NCBI GenBank assembly: GCA_029932495.1
Contig: JAOZPY010000148.1
Coordinates: forward strand, 1 to 6,712
Source: Desulfobacterales bacterium
Lineage (GTDB): Bacteria; Desulfobacterota; Desulfobacteria; Desulfobacterales; JAFDCJ01
DNA: 6,712 nucleotides
Direction of reading: 5' to 3'
A program made the position numbers and the translations under genes. The notes under the pieces are model-generated. The model worked only from the letters and a program-made list of their open reading frames with translations. It was not told the origin of the DNA and ran no database searches. Shown here piece by piece: positions 1 to 6,253 of this stretch; position 1 is the first letter of the stretch; every line of letters starts with the position of its first letter.

Positions 1-477
1 GGCCACCGCCGAGGTATCGGAACCGCCCCGTCCGAGGGTGGTGATGTTTCCCTGTTCATCGCAGCCCTGGAATCCGGCGACCACCACGATATGCCTGTCG
101 GCCAACAGTTGCTGCAGTCGTTCGGCTTTAATATCCATGATGCGGGCATTGCCGAAACACTGGTTGGTAATGACTTCCACCTGGTGGCCCAGAAGAGATT
201 GGGCAGGGTATTGCATGGATTTTAACATCATCGCCAGCAGGGCGGAAGTGGTTTGTTCCCCGGTGGCCAGCAGGACGTCCAATTCACGTTTGTCCGGTGA
301 ATCGGTGGCGCTATACGCCATTTCGATCAAACCGTCGGTGATCCCCGCCATTGCCGACAGGATAACGACGATATCGTTTCCCTGGTCATAGGTTTTGGCC
401 ACCCGCCGGGCCACGTTGCGGATGCGCTTGAGATCCGCCACCGATGTTCCACCGTATTTCTGTACGATCAGGCTCAT
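1..477 (-). CDS. lysC: Aspartate kinase, N-terminal part (3' end outside window)
   Basis: Phosphorylates L-aspartate with ATP, the first cytoplasmic step toward lysine, threonine, methionine and diaminopimelate. The 159 visible residues are the N-terminal part of the amino-acid kinase fold. The start reads MSLIVQKYGGTSVADL, with the family signature KYGGTSV at residues 7-13. SAMAGITDGL follows at about 41-50, ATGEQTT at 71-77, and the nucleotide/substrate-loop motif GRGGSDTSA at 149-157. No stop codon occurs before the window edge, so the rest of the catalytic domain and the regulatory ACT domains are not visible and feedback behaviour cannot be judged. The ATG at 477-475 is preceded by GAGGA at close spacing (3-4 nt). 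It is the last gene of a same-strand series, 65 nt after tsaE, and may have its own promoter. All visible family motifs are intact. Identification is firm. Confidence 0.95.
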   Translation of the reverse strand, partial: MSLIVQKYGGTSVADLKRIRNVARRVAKTYDQGNDIVVILSAMAGITDGLIEMAYSATDSPDKRELDVLLATGEQTTSALLAMMLKSMQYPAQSLLGHQVEVITNQCFGNARIMDIKAERLQQLLADRHIVVVAGFQGCDEQGNITTLGRGGSDTSAVA

Positions 478-517
478 GGTTCCTCAACAACATTTCTTGC
501 GGTTAACTGCAGCTAAA

Positions 518-546
518 ATATTAATTCGAAAGCGTTGCGCGGTCAA
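518..546 (-). promoter_or_regulatory. Putative sigma70-type promoter for lysC
   Basis: On the minus strand, TTGACC (546-541; 5 of 6 to TTGACA) is separated by exactly 17 nt from TAATAT (523-518; 4 of 6 to TATAAT). The -35 box overlaps the tsaE stop codon and the -10 box lies in the AT-rich tsaE-lysC gap. Transcription would begin near position 511, giving a leader of roughly 33 nt before the lysC ATG. There is no extended -10 element and no experimental support, so this is a pattern-based call. Confidence 0.4.
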
Positions 547-1022
547 TTCAATTTAAGATCTGACTGCCGTCGCAGGGCTTTTAGCAGATTGTCGGCCGCA
601 TGTCCACCGGCAATCAGCTGGATGCGGCGGATTTCATCATCTACAATTTTAAAGTTCAGATCCAGGTGATTATCCGCAAGCCGATCGCAGAGTCTGTCCG
701 CCCATTCGATGGCAATCACGGCCTGTCGGTCCAGTACATCGTCAAGGCCGATTTCTTCAAAATCGGCGGCCTGATTCAAACGGTACAAATCGACATGGAT
801 CAGTGGTCGGCGGCCGGGAAACTCGTGGATCAAGGTGTAAGTCGGGCTGGTGATGTAATATTCATCCGGGACATCAAGCCCCCGGGCCAGTCCCTGAACA
901 AAGGCGGTTTTCCCGCTTCCCAACATTCCGGTCAGTGTTATGATCAGCGGAAAATGAATCCATGTTCCAATCAGCCGCCCCAGTTTTCGGGTTTCATCGA
1001 CGCTATGGGTGATGATGTCCAA
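543..1022 (-). CDS. tsaE: tRNA threonylcarbamoyladenosine biosynthesis ATPase TsaE
   Basis: P-loop ATPase that works with TsaB and TsaD to place the threonylcarbamoyl group on A37 of ANN-decoding tRNAs (t6A). The protein has 159 residues, a normal family length. The Walker A motif GMLGSGKT is at 32-39, SPTYTLIHEF at 59-68, HVDLYRL at 76-82 and EWADRL at 106-111, all in family order. One oddity: residue 33 is Met, where most relatives have Asp or Glu (G-D/E-LGAGKT), and the second Thr after the P-loop Lys is Ala40. The core GxxxxGKT is intact. The start is inferred as TTG at 1022-1020. An in-frame TAA lies three codons upstream and the next Met is inside the P-loop, so no ATG start is available. 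A GGAG at 1038-1035 lies 12 nt upstream, rather far. It overlaps the end of nnr by 20 nt, suggesting translational coupling. TsaB and TsaD are not in this window. Confidence 0.93.
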   Translation of the reverse strand: MDIITHSVDETRKLGRLIGTWIHFPLIITLTGMLGSGKTAFVQGLARGLDVPDEYYITSPTYTLIHEFPGRRPLIHVDLYRLNQAADFEEIGLDDVLDRQAVIAIEWADRLCDRLADNHLDLNFKIVDDEIRRIQLIAGGHAADNLLKALRRQSDLKLN

Positions 1023-2562
1023 TTTTTTTTATTTCTCCGGGGACCGCTCGCAGAACCTCGCCGGCCAGATAGCCATGCGGTCCCATGGCAGCGGCCAGGC
1101 TGTCGGCGGCCGCCCCGTGCAGGTACACACCGGCCAAGGCGGCACACCCGGGATTCGTGCCCTGGGTTGCAAGGCCGGCGATCAGTCCGGTCAGCACATC
1201 TCCCATGCCGGCTGAGGCCATGCCGGCATTGCCGGTGGGATTGATAAAAACCCTGCCGTCGGGATGGGCGATCACCGTGCGGGCTCCCTTGAGAACCAGG
1301 TGCACTTTGAATTCAGTGGCAAAGTCCCGGGCGCATCCGATTCGATCCTGTTGAACCACCATGGTGCGGGTATCCAGCAGTCGCGCCATTTCACCGGGAT
1401 GAGGGGTTAAAATGATCGGAGCCGAGGCTTTTTTGAGAATGTGGGTATGGCCGGCCAGGGCGTTGATGCCGTCGGCATCTACCACCAAAGCAATGGGGCT
1501 GTGCGCGATGATGCGGCGTACCAGGCGCTGGGTGCCGGCAGCCTGGCCAAGCCCGGGGCCCAGCGCCAGGCATTTTTTACCATTCATTTGTTCAACCACC
1601 AGGTCAAAAGCCGACTCGGCGATTGCGCCTTGCTCATCCTCGGGCAGCAAGGTGGTCATGGCCTCCATTGTTCGGGCGGCCGCCACCGTGTTCGTACCGG
1701 CCCCGCTTGCCAGGGTTACCAGTCCTGCCCCGGCCCGCAAAGCGGCAGAGACTGTCAAGGAGGCTGCCCCTGTTTTGCCGCGCGAGCCGGCGACCACCAG
1801 CAGATGACCCGTGGTGCCTTTGTGAGCGTCTTCGGGACGCGGCGGCAGACAGGATCTTACCCGCCGGGGAATCACCAGGTATTGCCGGGGGTTCACGCTC
1901 TTGACAATATGGGGCGGGATCCCGATATCGATGACTTCCAGGTTTCCGGTCCAATGAACACCTGGTTGTAACATTTGCCCGGTTTTGGCGAATCCAAAGG
2001 TGGCTGTTGCCGCAGCCCGGATGCATGTCCCGCAGATTTGCCCGGTGTCCGAATCCAGCCCCGAAGCAATGTCAACGGCCAGCACCGGCCGGTGCTGGGA
2101 ATTGATAAAATCAATGACGGTCTGAAAGTATCCCTTGACCGTTGATTTCAATCCTGTCCCAAGGATGGCGTCCACCCAGATATCGATTGCGGTCATGGCT
2201 TGCTTGTGCCGGTTGAATGTGTTTTCATCCGGGATTTCAACGACCGGGACTCCCAGCGGCTGGAGCAGTTTGAGGTTGTCGGCGGCCTCGCCCTTGACCC
2301 GCTGACGGTTTGCCAGAAGATACACCACTACCCGGATGCCCTGCTGATGAAGGCAGCGGGCGATCACAAACCCGTCACCACCGTTGTTGCCGCGACCGGC
2401 CATCACGCCTACGGGTCTGTCCTTTACACCTGAAAACTGCTCCAGCAGAATTTGGCTCGCCCCGCGCCCCGCATTTTCCATCAATACCCTTCCGGGAAGA
2501 CCGAAAGATTCAATGGTGCGACGGTCTATCGCCTGCATTTCACCGGCTGTTACCAGTATCAT
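1003..2562 (-). CDS. nnr: Bifunctional NAD(P)H-hydrate epimerase / ADP-dependent NAD(P)H-hydrate dehydratase
   Basis: Repairs damaged nicotinamide cofactors. The N-terminal NnrE (YjeF_N) domain interconverts R and S forms of NAD(P)HX, and the C-terminal NnrD carbohydrate-kinase-like domain dehydrates S-NAD(P)HX using ADP. The 519 residues match the bifunctional family. NnrE motifs are MENAG 28-32, GRGNNGGDGF 56-65, DAILGTG 131-137 and VDIASGLDSDTG 163-174, where the usual VDIPSG proline is Ala166. NnrD motifs are HKGTTGHLLVVAG 247-259, GPGLG 335-339, DADGINAL 362-369, TPHPGEMARL 386-395 and TGNAGMASAGMGDVLTG 443-459, the nucleotide/catalytic segment. The ATG at 2562-2560 was chosen because AAGGAG lies 7 nt upstream and the protein then begins MILVTAGEMQAID, typical of the family. 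A longer GTG start at 2628 lacks support. The C-terminus ends in GHHHP and overlaps tsaE. The holo-ACP synthase gene acpS, often found just upstream in related clusters, is absent. Confidence 0.96.
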   Translation of the reverse strand: MILVTAGEMQAIDRRTIESFGLPGRVLMENAGRGASQILLEQFSGVKDRPVGVMAGRGNNGGDGFVIARCLHQQGIRVVVYLLANRQRVKGEAADNLKLLQPLGVPVVEIPDENTFNRHKQAMTAIDIWVDAILGTGLKSTVKGYFQTVIDFINSQHRPVLAVDIASGLDSDTGQICGTCIRAAATATFGFAKTGQMLQPGVHWTGNLEVIDIGIPPHIVKSVNPRQYLVIPRRVRSCLPPRPEDAHKGTTGHLLVVAGSRGKTGAASLTVSAALRAGAGLVTLASGAGTNTVAAARTMEAMTTLLPEDEQGAIAESAFDLVVEQMNGKKCLALGPGLGQAAGTQRLVRRIIAHSPIALVVDADGINALAGHTHILKKASAPIILTPHPGEMARLLDTRTMVVQQDRIGCARDFATEFKVHLVLKGARTVIAHPDGRVFINPTGNAGMASAGMGDVLTGLIAGLATQGTNPGCAALAGVYLHGAAADSLAAAMGPHGYLAGEVLRAVPGEIKKIGHHHP

Positions 2563-2569
2563 TGATTTA

Positions 2570-2575
2570 CTCCTT
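2570..2575 (-). promoter_or_regulatory. Shine-Dalgarno site fixing the nnr start
   Basis: AAGGAG on the minus strand sits 7 nt before the ATG at 2562. This near-perfect anti-16S match supports that start over the longer in-frame GTG at 2628, whose extra 22 residues resemble no part of the YjeF_N fold. Confidence 0.75.
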
Positions 2576-2658
2576 AATATGCCTGCCGGATATACAACTG
2601 AATCAGTCTTTGTGCACACTGCCCCCACAGCAGCGCGGGATGCAATGTTTGTGCCCCG

Positions 2659-3375
2659 CTAGGCGCGCATCAGGGCTGTCATTTCCCCAACAGCCGCTTT
2701 CATCCCCGTCAACAGGGCTCTGGATACAATGCTGTGCCCGATGGAAAATTCGTTGATTTCATCGATGCCCTTAAAAGCCTTGATGGTTTTATAGCATAAT
2801 CCCCGGCCAAGCATGACGCTGAATTTCAGTCGGTAAGCAAGCTTGACAGCGTCGACGATTTTAGAAAAGGCCTGCTGCCTTTTTTGGACCGTTTTGGCGT
2901 CGCAGTATATGCCGGCATGAATTTGTACCAGGCTGGCCCCGCTGCGATGAGCCAGCTTGATGTGCTCGGGATCCGTATCCACCAGCAGCCCGGTGGGGAT
3001 ACCGCTGTTTTGCAATGTGGCCACGGTTTCTGCTATATCACCCTGGTGCACGATGAGGTCCAGGCCCCCATCATTTGAAAACTCTTCGCGTTTTTCCGGC
3101 ACCAGAGTCACCAGGTCCGGTTTGATGTCCAGCGCGACGCCGACCATCTCCGAGGTGGAGGCCATTTCCAGGACCAGCTTGGTCTGCAGCACACTGCGCA
3201 AAATGCGCACATCCCGGTCCTGAATGTGACGGCGGTCCTTGCGCAGGTGGACGGTGATACCATCGGCACCTGCAAGCTCAGCCAGAATGGCGGCCGCCAC
3301 CGGGTCCGGAAACTGACTTTTACGCGATCTGCGTAAAACTGCCACCTGGTCGATCTTGACTGTCAATCCTGCCAT
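2659..3375 (-). CDS. pdxJ: PdxJ-family protein (pyridoxine 5'-phosphate synthase homologue) with altered active site
   Basis: PdxJ condenses 1-deoxy-D-xylulose 5-phosphate (DXP) with 3-amino-2-oxopropyl phosphate to make pyridoxine 5'-phosphate, the ring-closing step of DXP-dependent vitamin B6 synthesis, on a TIM barrel. This 238-residue protein appears to align without gaps with E. coli PdxJ (offset two residues, reference recalled from memory). Kept: PDPV 23-26, GITVHLRKDRRHI 39-51 (H43, R45, H50), LEMA 69-72 with E70, VPEKREE 92-98, GGLD 103-106 and IGH 212-214. Changed: the N-terminal NxDH motif is K7-I-D9-Q10, the GHGL proton-donor motif is GR191GL, EIHTG is Q151-IHA-G, and TT before EGGLD is S100-N101. 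The fold and phosphate sites therefore look preserved while key chemistry residues are not. It may be an altered-function paralogue. The ATG at 3375 has GGGGAG 8 nt upstream. Family assignment is firm; the enzymatic activity is doubtful. Confidence 0.85.
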   Translation of the reverse strand: MAGLTVKIDQVAVLRRSRKSQFPDPVAAAILAELAGADGITVHLRKDRRHIQDRDVRILRSVLQTKLVLEMASTSEMVGVALDIKPDLVTLVPEKREEFSNDGGLDLIVHQGDIAETVATLQNSGIPTGLLVDTDPEHIKLAHRSGASLVQIHAGIYCDAKTVQKRQQAFSKIVDAVKLAYRLKFSVMLGRGLCYKTIKAFKGIDEINEFSIGHSIVSRALLTGMKAAVGEMTALMRA

Positions 3376-3446
3376 CGATAAATCTCCCCCTGTCTGTTGA
3401 AGCCGTTTACCTCAGCTATTGTTTGCCATGTCGTTTAGGCGCAACG

Positions 3447-3884
3447 TTAAGGTTCAATCAACTCAATCAATTCTTGGCTTTTTTCTTCCATTATCCGGGC
3501 ATCTTCGTCAGAAGTTTCATGATCATAGCCGAACAGATGCAAAATTCCGTGCACCAGCAGTTCATCGAAGCGCCTTTGCAATGAGATACCGGCCTTTTCA
3601 GCCTCCCGGGCAGCGGTATCCATCGAGATTACGACGTCGCCCAGCAGTTGGGGGCTGACCTGTGAGAATTCGCCCTCCCGCATGGCAAATGCAATGACGT
3701 TTGTGGGCCCCCGGCGCTGGAGATACTGGCGGTTCAAATTTTCTATCTGGGGGTCATCCACGATCAGGATGGAGAGCTCTCCCTCAGGACAGTCCAAGGC
3801 GTTTAAGACGGCGCGAACCATTTGGCGTATCCTCTTCAGCAAGATCCGATGCTTGCTTTGCCTGTTGTCTATCAAAACCTCCAT
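3447..3884 (-). CDS. ybeY: Endoribonuclease / rRNA maturation factor YbeY
   Basis: Zinc-dependent UPF0054 protein needed for 16S rRNA 3'-end maturation and 70S ribosome quality control in the cytoplasm. From the ATG at 3884 it is 145 residues, a typical length. The Zn-binding signature HGILHLFGYDH spans residues 112-122, with H112, H116 and H122 as metal ligands. Upstream are the conserved GPTNVIAFAMREGE (59-72) and LLGDVVIS (80-87) segments. The start was chosen over a longer TTG at 3911 because AAGGA lies about 10 nt upstream of the ATG, the TTG has no ribosome binding site, and MEVLIDNRQ is a family-like N-terminus. It overlaps the C-terminal coding region of the upstream HD gene by 101 nt in a different frame. 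Neighbourhood with phoH is common and fits a shared RNA-metabolism role. The 71 nt before pdxJ hold no terminator or promoter that I can see. Confidence 0.95.
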   Translation of the reverse strand: MEVLIDNRQSKHRILLKRIRQMVRAVLNALDCPEGELSILIVDDPQIENLNRQYLQRRGPTNVIAFAMREGEFSQVSPQLLGDVVISMDTAAREAEKAGISLQRRFDELLVHGILHLFGYDHETSDEDARIMEEKSQELIELIEP

Positions 3885-6228
3885 TTTTGGATTTTCCTTT
3901 GCCGTTTTCAACGTTCAGCGGGCGCTTTTCGATATATTCGATACGATGGTGATGGATCCCGTATAACAACTTGTTGAAGCTTTTGGCAATATTGTGCAAA
4001 TCTTTTAGCGTCAGCTCGCATTCGTCCAGTTGACCGTCAGAGAATATCTGGTTGATCAGATTCTGGACCAGACCCTGGATTCTGGATGGTGTCGGGTTGT
4101 CAAGGGTTCGTGATGCCGCTTCAACCACATCGGCAAGCATGACCAACCCGGCTTCGCGAGTCTGGGGCTTGGGCCCGGGGTATCTGAAGTCGTCGATGTT
4201 GACGTTTTCTTCCCCTTTGAGCTGTCGGGCCTTTTCATAAAAGTATTTGATGAGGCTGGTTCCATGATGCTGGCGGATCGTATCAATGATAACCAGGCCG
4301 AGTTTGTTTTCCCGGGCGATCTCCACGCCGTCTTTGATATGGGCGATTAAAATCAGACTCGACATGGACGGTGCCAGTTTGTCATGTTTGTTGCGCCCGT
4401 TTTGCTGGTTTTCGATGAAGTACAGCGGTTTTTTGATTTTGCCGATATCGTGATAATATCCGCAAACCCTGGCCAGTAATGGGTTGGCGCTGATTTCCGA
4501 CGCTGCAGCTTCCACCAGTGAGCCCACGATGACCGAATGGTGATAGGTCCCCGGTGCTTCGATCATGAGCCGCCGCAGGATAGGGCGATCGAGGTTGGCC
4601 AGCTCCAGCAGCGAGATGTCCGTGGTGTAGCCGAAAGTGATTTCCACCAGCGGCACCAGGCCGGCAGTTACAATACCGGCGGCAATTCCACCCGAAAATC
4701 CGAAGGCCCAATCCCATAAAAGCTTGTAACCGGAAAATTCAGCCAGATAAAGATCGATGGCTGTGACCAGAAAGACATTCAGCAGACCCAGCTTGGCTCC
4801 GGCGACAATGAAAACCTTGCGTTCCCGGCAATGGCGCAGCCAGTATGCGGCCATGGTGCCACTGATTAAAAAATAGATGAAAATGGGGAGGCTGTTTTCC
4901 AGGATCACTGCAAAAGCGACCGCCATGACCGTCGCCATGGCGATGGCCACCTGCAACCCCATGAAGACACAGATGATCATGGCCCCGGCGGCCAGGGGCA
5001 TGCCGAACCACATGGAAGACATCTGGATGGGCAGTGTTGAATTCTGACTCAGCACCTGGGCCAATCGGGAGCTGATGTCGGCCAGCAGAAAGAAGGCGAT
5101 GAAGACGCTGGCAATAAAAAGCAGGTTTTTATTATGGTCGGCCGGCAATGGCGCAGGAACAGTCAGATGCAGGATATAGGTGGTTATCAGCAGGCACAGC
5201 AGCAACAACGCTGCGCCCAGACCGGTCAGCAGCACCCGTTCTTTATTGGTGCGGGTTTCAAGGGTTTTGAGTTTCAGCAGCTGGACGTCGGTTACCCGTT
5301 CGCCCTCGCGCAGAAGCATTTCGCCGGCTTTAATTTTATACAGCACCGGCTTGATGCTGGCGGCGGTCTGGGTCCGGCGCTCCAAGGTTTCGTTACGATT
5401 TAAAGTTATATTGGGTTGAATCAGACGCTGAACAAAATCCACCACCAGATTCAGCTTACTGTAATCCAGGTGGCTGAGCTGAGGTTGCCCGATGATGCGA
5501 ACCATGGTCTTGGCCTGGTCGAGACCGTAAAAGTGGTTTAATTTGTGAACAACTTTTTCCTTCTTGGAGGCGACATTTCGTAAAATGATACCCTTTTCAG
5601 CTTCCTTGAGCAAAATTTCTTTGTTGGTCACGACGCCGTTGCTGATGATTTTCTGCAACAGCCGGCTGATGAGATTGGCGGTATTTTGCGAAAAACCCTC
5701 AGCCTCCAGCGCCCTGAGGGCTCCCGGGCTGACCCGTATGCCAAGCTTTTCTTCGAAGAATTTGCGCGGATCGGCAATTGATTTGGCAGGCGTTGCTTTT
5801 TGCTCACCAGCAGGCCGGTCCCGCCCCGCTTTTTCCAGATCAACGGGTTGTGTACTATCTTCGGGAAGTGCTTCGGCGGGCTTGGATGCCTGGGGCCGGG
5901 CGGCGCGCATTTGTGCAAAGGCTTGAATCACCCGGGCGCCTAATTTTTTCCCAAGCTCTGCGTCATAATCATAGACCGTCAGCACGTTTTGAACCGCTTG
6001 GCGGCGGTTTTCCTCCGTGGCGGCTTTATCTTCGATAAAAAAATCTCTGGGAGCCTTGATGTCGCGTTCGGCGACATCCCCCAGCCGGTAACGGTGCCGC
6101 GTGACGATGAGGTTCGGAAAAAGAAAAACCATCAGCAGCAAGGTGACGCAGCACAGGATGACCCATCGAAACCGGCTTCCGGTGGCAAAAATTTTGTTGG
6201 CCGTTTCTTTGTTTTTTTCTTTGCTCAT
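3784..6228 (-). CDS. pgpH: 7TMR-HD family membrane HD-domain phosphohydrolase (PgpH/YqfF type), probable c-di-AMP phosphodiesterase
   Basis: Inner-membrane protein of 814 residues. Family members such as Listeria PgpH hydrolyse cyclic di-AMP, and the same role is inferred here. Domain order: a membrane anchor at about 21-42; an extracytoplasmic 7TMR-HDED-type domain at about 45-328, with RLGDVAERDIKAPRDF near 48-63 and AGEMLLREGERVTD at 301-314; seven further hydrophobic segments near 332-356, 368-388, 405-424, 426-444, 447-465, 472-492 and 505-530; then a cytoplasmic HD domain with HH 564-565, YYHDIGK 591-597, QHHGT 653-657 and AD 699-700. Residues about 108-152 form an Ala/Pro-rich, charged, low-complexity insert. 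The tail beyond RIEY (762-765) is hydrophilic and its last 33 codons overlap ybeY; this tail may result from a frameshift. The ATG at 6228 has only a weak ribosome binding site and lies 25 nt after phoH, suggesting coupled translation. Confidence 0.92.
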   Translation of the reverse strand: MSKEKNKETANKIFATGSRFRWVILCCVTLLLMVFLFPNLIVTRHRYRLGDVAERDIKAPRDFFIEDKAATEENRRQAVQNVLTVYDYDAELGKKLGARVIQAFAQMRAARPQASKPAEALPEDSTQPVDLEKAGRDRPAGEQKATPAKSIADPRKFFEEKLGIRVSPGALRALEAEGFSQNTANLISRLLQKIISNGVVTNKEILLKEAEKGIILRNVASKKEKVVHKLNHFYGLDQAKTMVRIIGQPQLSHLDYSKLNLVVDFVQRLIQPNITLNRNETLERRTQTAASIKPVLYKIKAGEMLLREGERVTDVQLLKLKTLETRTNKERVLLTGLGAALLLLCLLITTYILHLTVPAPLPADHNKNLLFIASVFIAFFLLADISSRLAQVLSQNSTLPIQMSSMWFGMPLAAGAMIICVFMGLQVAIAMATVMAVAFAVILENSLPIFIYFLISGTMAAYWLRHCRERKVFIVAGAKLGLLNVFLVTAIDLYLAEFSGYKLLWDWAFGFSGGIAAGIVTAGLVPLVEITFGYTTDISLLELANLDRPILRRLMIEAPGTYHHSVIVGSLVEAAASEISANPLLARVCGYYHDIGKIKKPLYFIENQQNGRNKHDKLAPSMSSLILIAHIKDGVEIARENKLGLVIIDTIRQHHGTSLIKYFYEKARQLKGEENVNIDDFRYPGPKPQTREAGLVMLADVVEAASRTLDNPTPSRIQGLVQNLINQIFSDGQLDECELTLKDLHNIAKSFNKLLYGIHHHRIEYIEKRPLNVENGKGKSKNGGFDRQQAKQASDLAEEDTPNGSRRLKRLGLS
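3895..3899 (-). promoter_or_regulatory. Ribosome binding site that decides the ybeY start
   Basis: AAGGA on the minus strand lies 10 nt before the ATG at 3884 and inside the coding region of the upstream HD gene. It selects the ATG over the TTG at 3911, which has no purine-rich site upstream. Because ribosomes translating the HD gene pass through it, ybeY initiation is probably coupled to upstream translation. Confidence 0.6.
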
Positions 6229-6253
6229 TTTTCAGTCGTTACGAATCAGAGCG

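Noticed and set aside
38..391. 117-codon plus-strand frame near the left edge
   Set aside because: Antisense to the aspartate kinase N-terminus, which carries KYGGTSV and GRGGSDTSA on the other strand.
600..1244. 214-codon open frame on the plus strand opposite tsaE and nnr
   Set aside because: It is antisense to two genes with clear family motifs, shows no family resemblance itself and is best explained by codon bias of the minus-strand genes.
1441..1971. 176-codon plus-strand frame inside nnr, with several overlapping shorter ones
   Set aside because: Lies wholly opposite conserved NnrD motifs; the translation is low-complexity with no recognisable domain.
2611..2618. Palindrome TGTGCACA in the pdxJ-nnr gap as a possible operator
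   Set aside because: A single 8-nt palindrome without a promoter or second copy is expected by chance.
1003..2628. Longer Nnr from a GTG start at 2628
   Set aside because: The additional 22 residues are not family-like and AAGGAG precedes the ATG at 2562.
2563..2658. Promoter or terminator in the pdxJ-nnr gap
   Set aside because: Only weak -10-like matches without a correctly spaced -35, and no hairpin followed by a T run on the coding strand.
2659..3375. pdxJ as a pseudogene
   Set aside because: Full length, no frameshift or internal stop, strong ribosome binding site, and most of the barrel conserved. The changes are focused on the active site, which fits altered function better than decay.
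3376..3446. Promoter in the ybeY-pdxJ gap (TTGCGC with CAATAG)
   Set aside because: The -10 match is only 2 of 6; co-transcription is simpler.
3447..3911. Longer YbeY from a TTG start at 3911
   Set aside because: No ribosome binding site before the TTG, while the ATG at 3884 has AAGGA upstream and gives a normal N-terminus.
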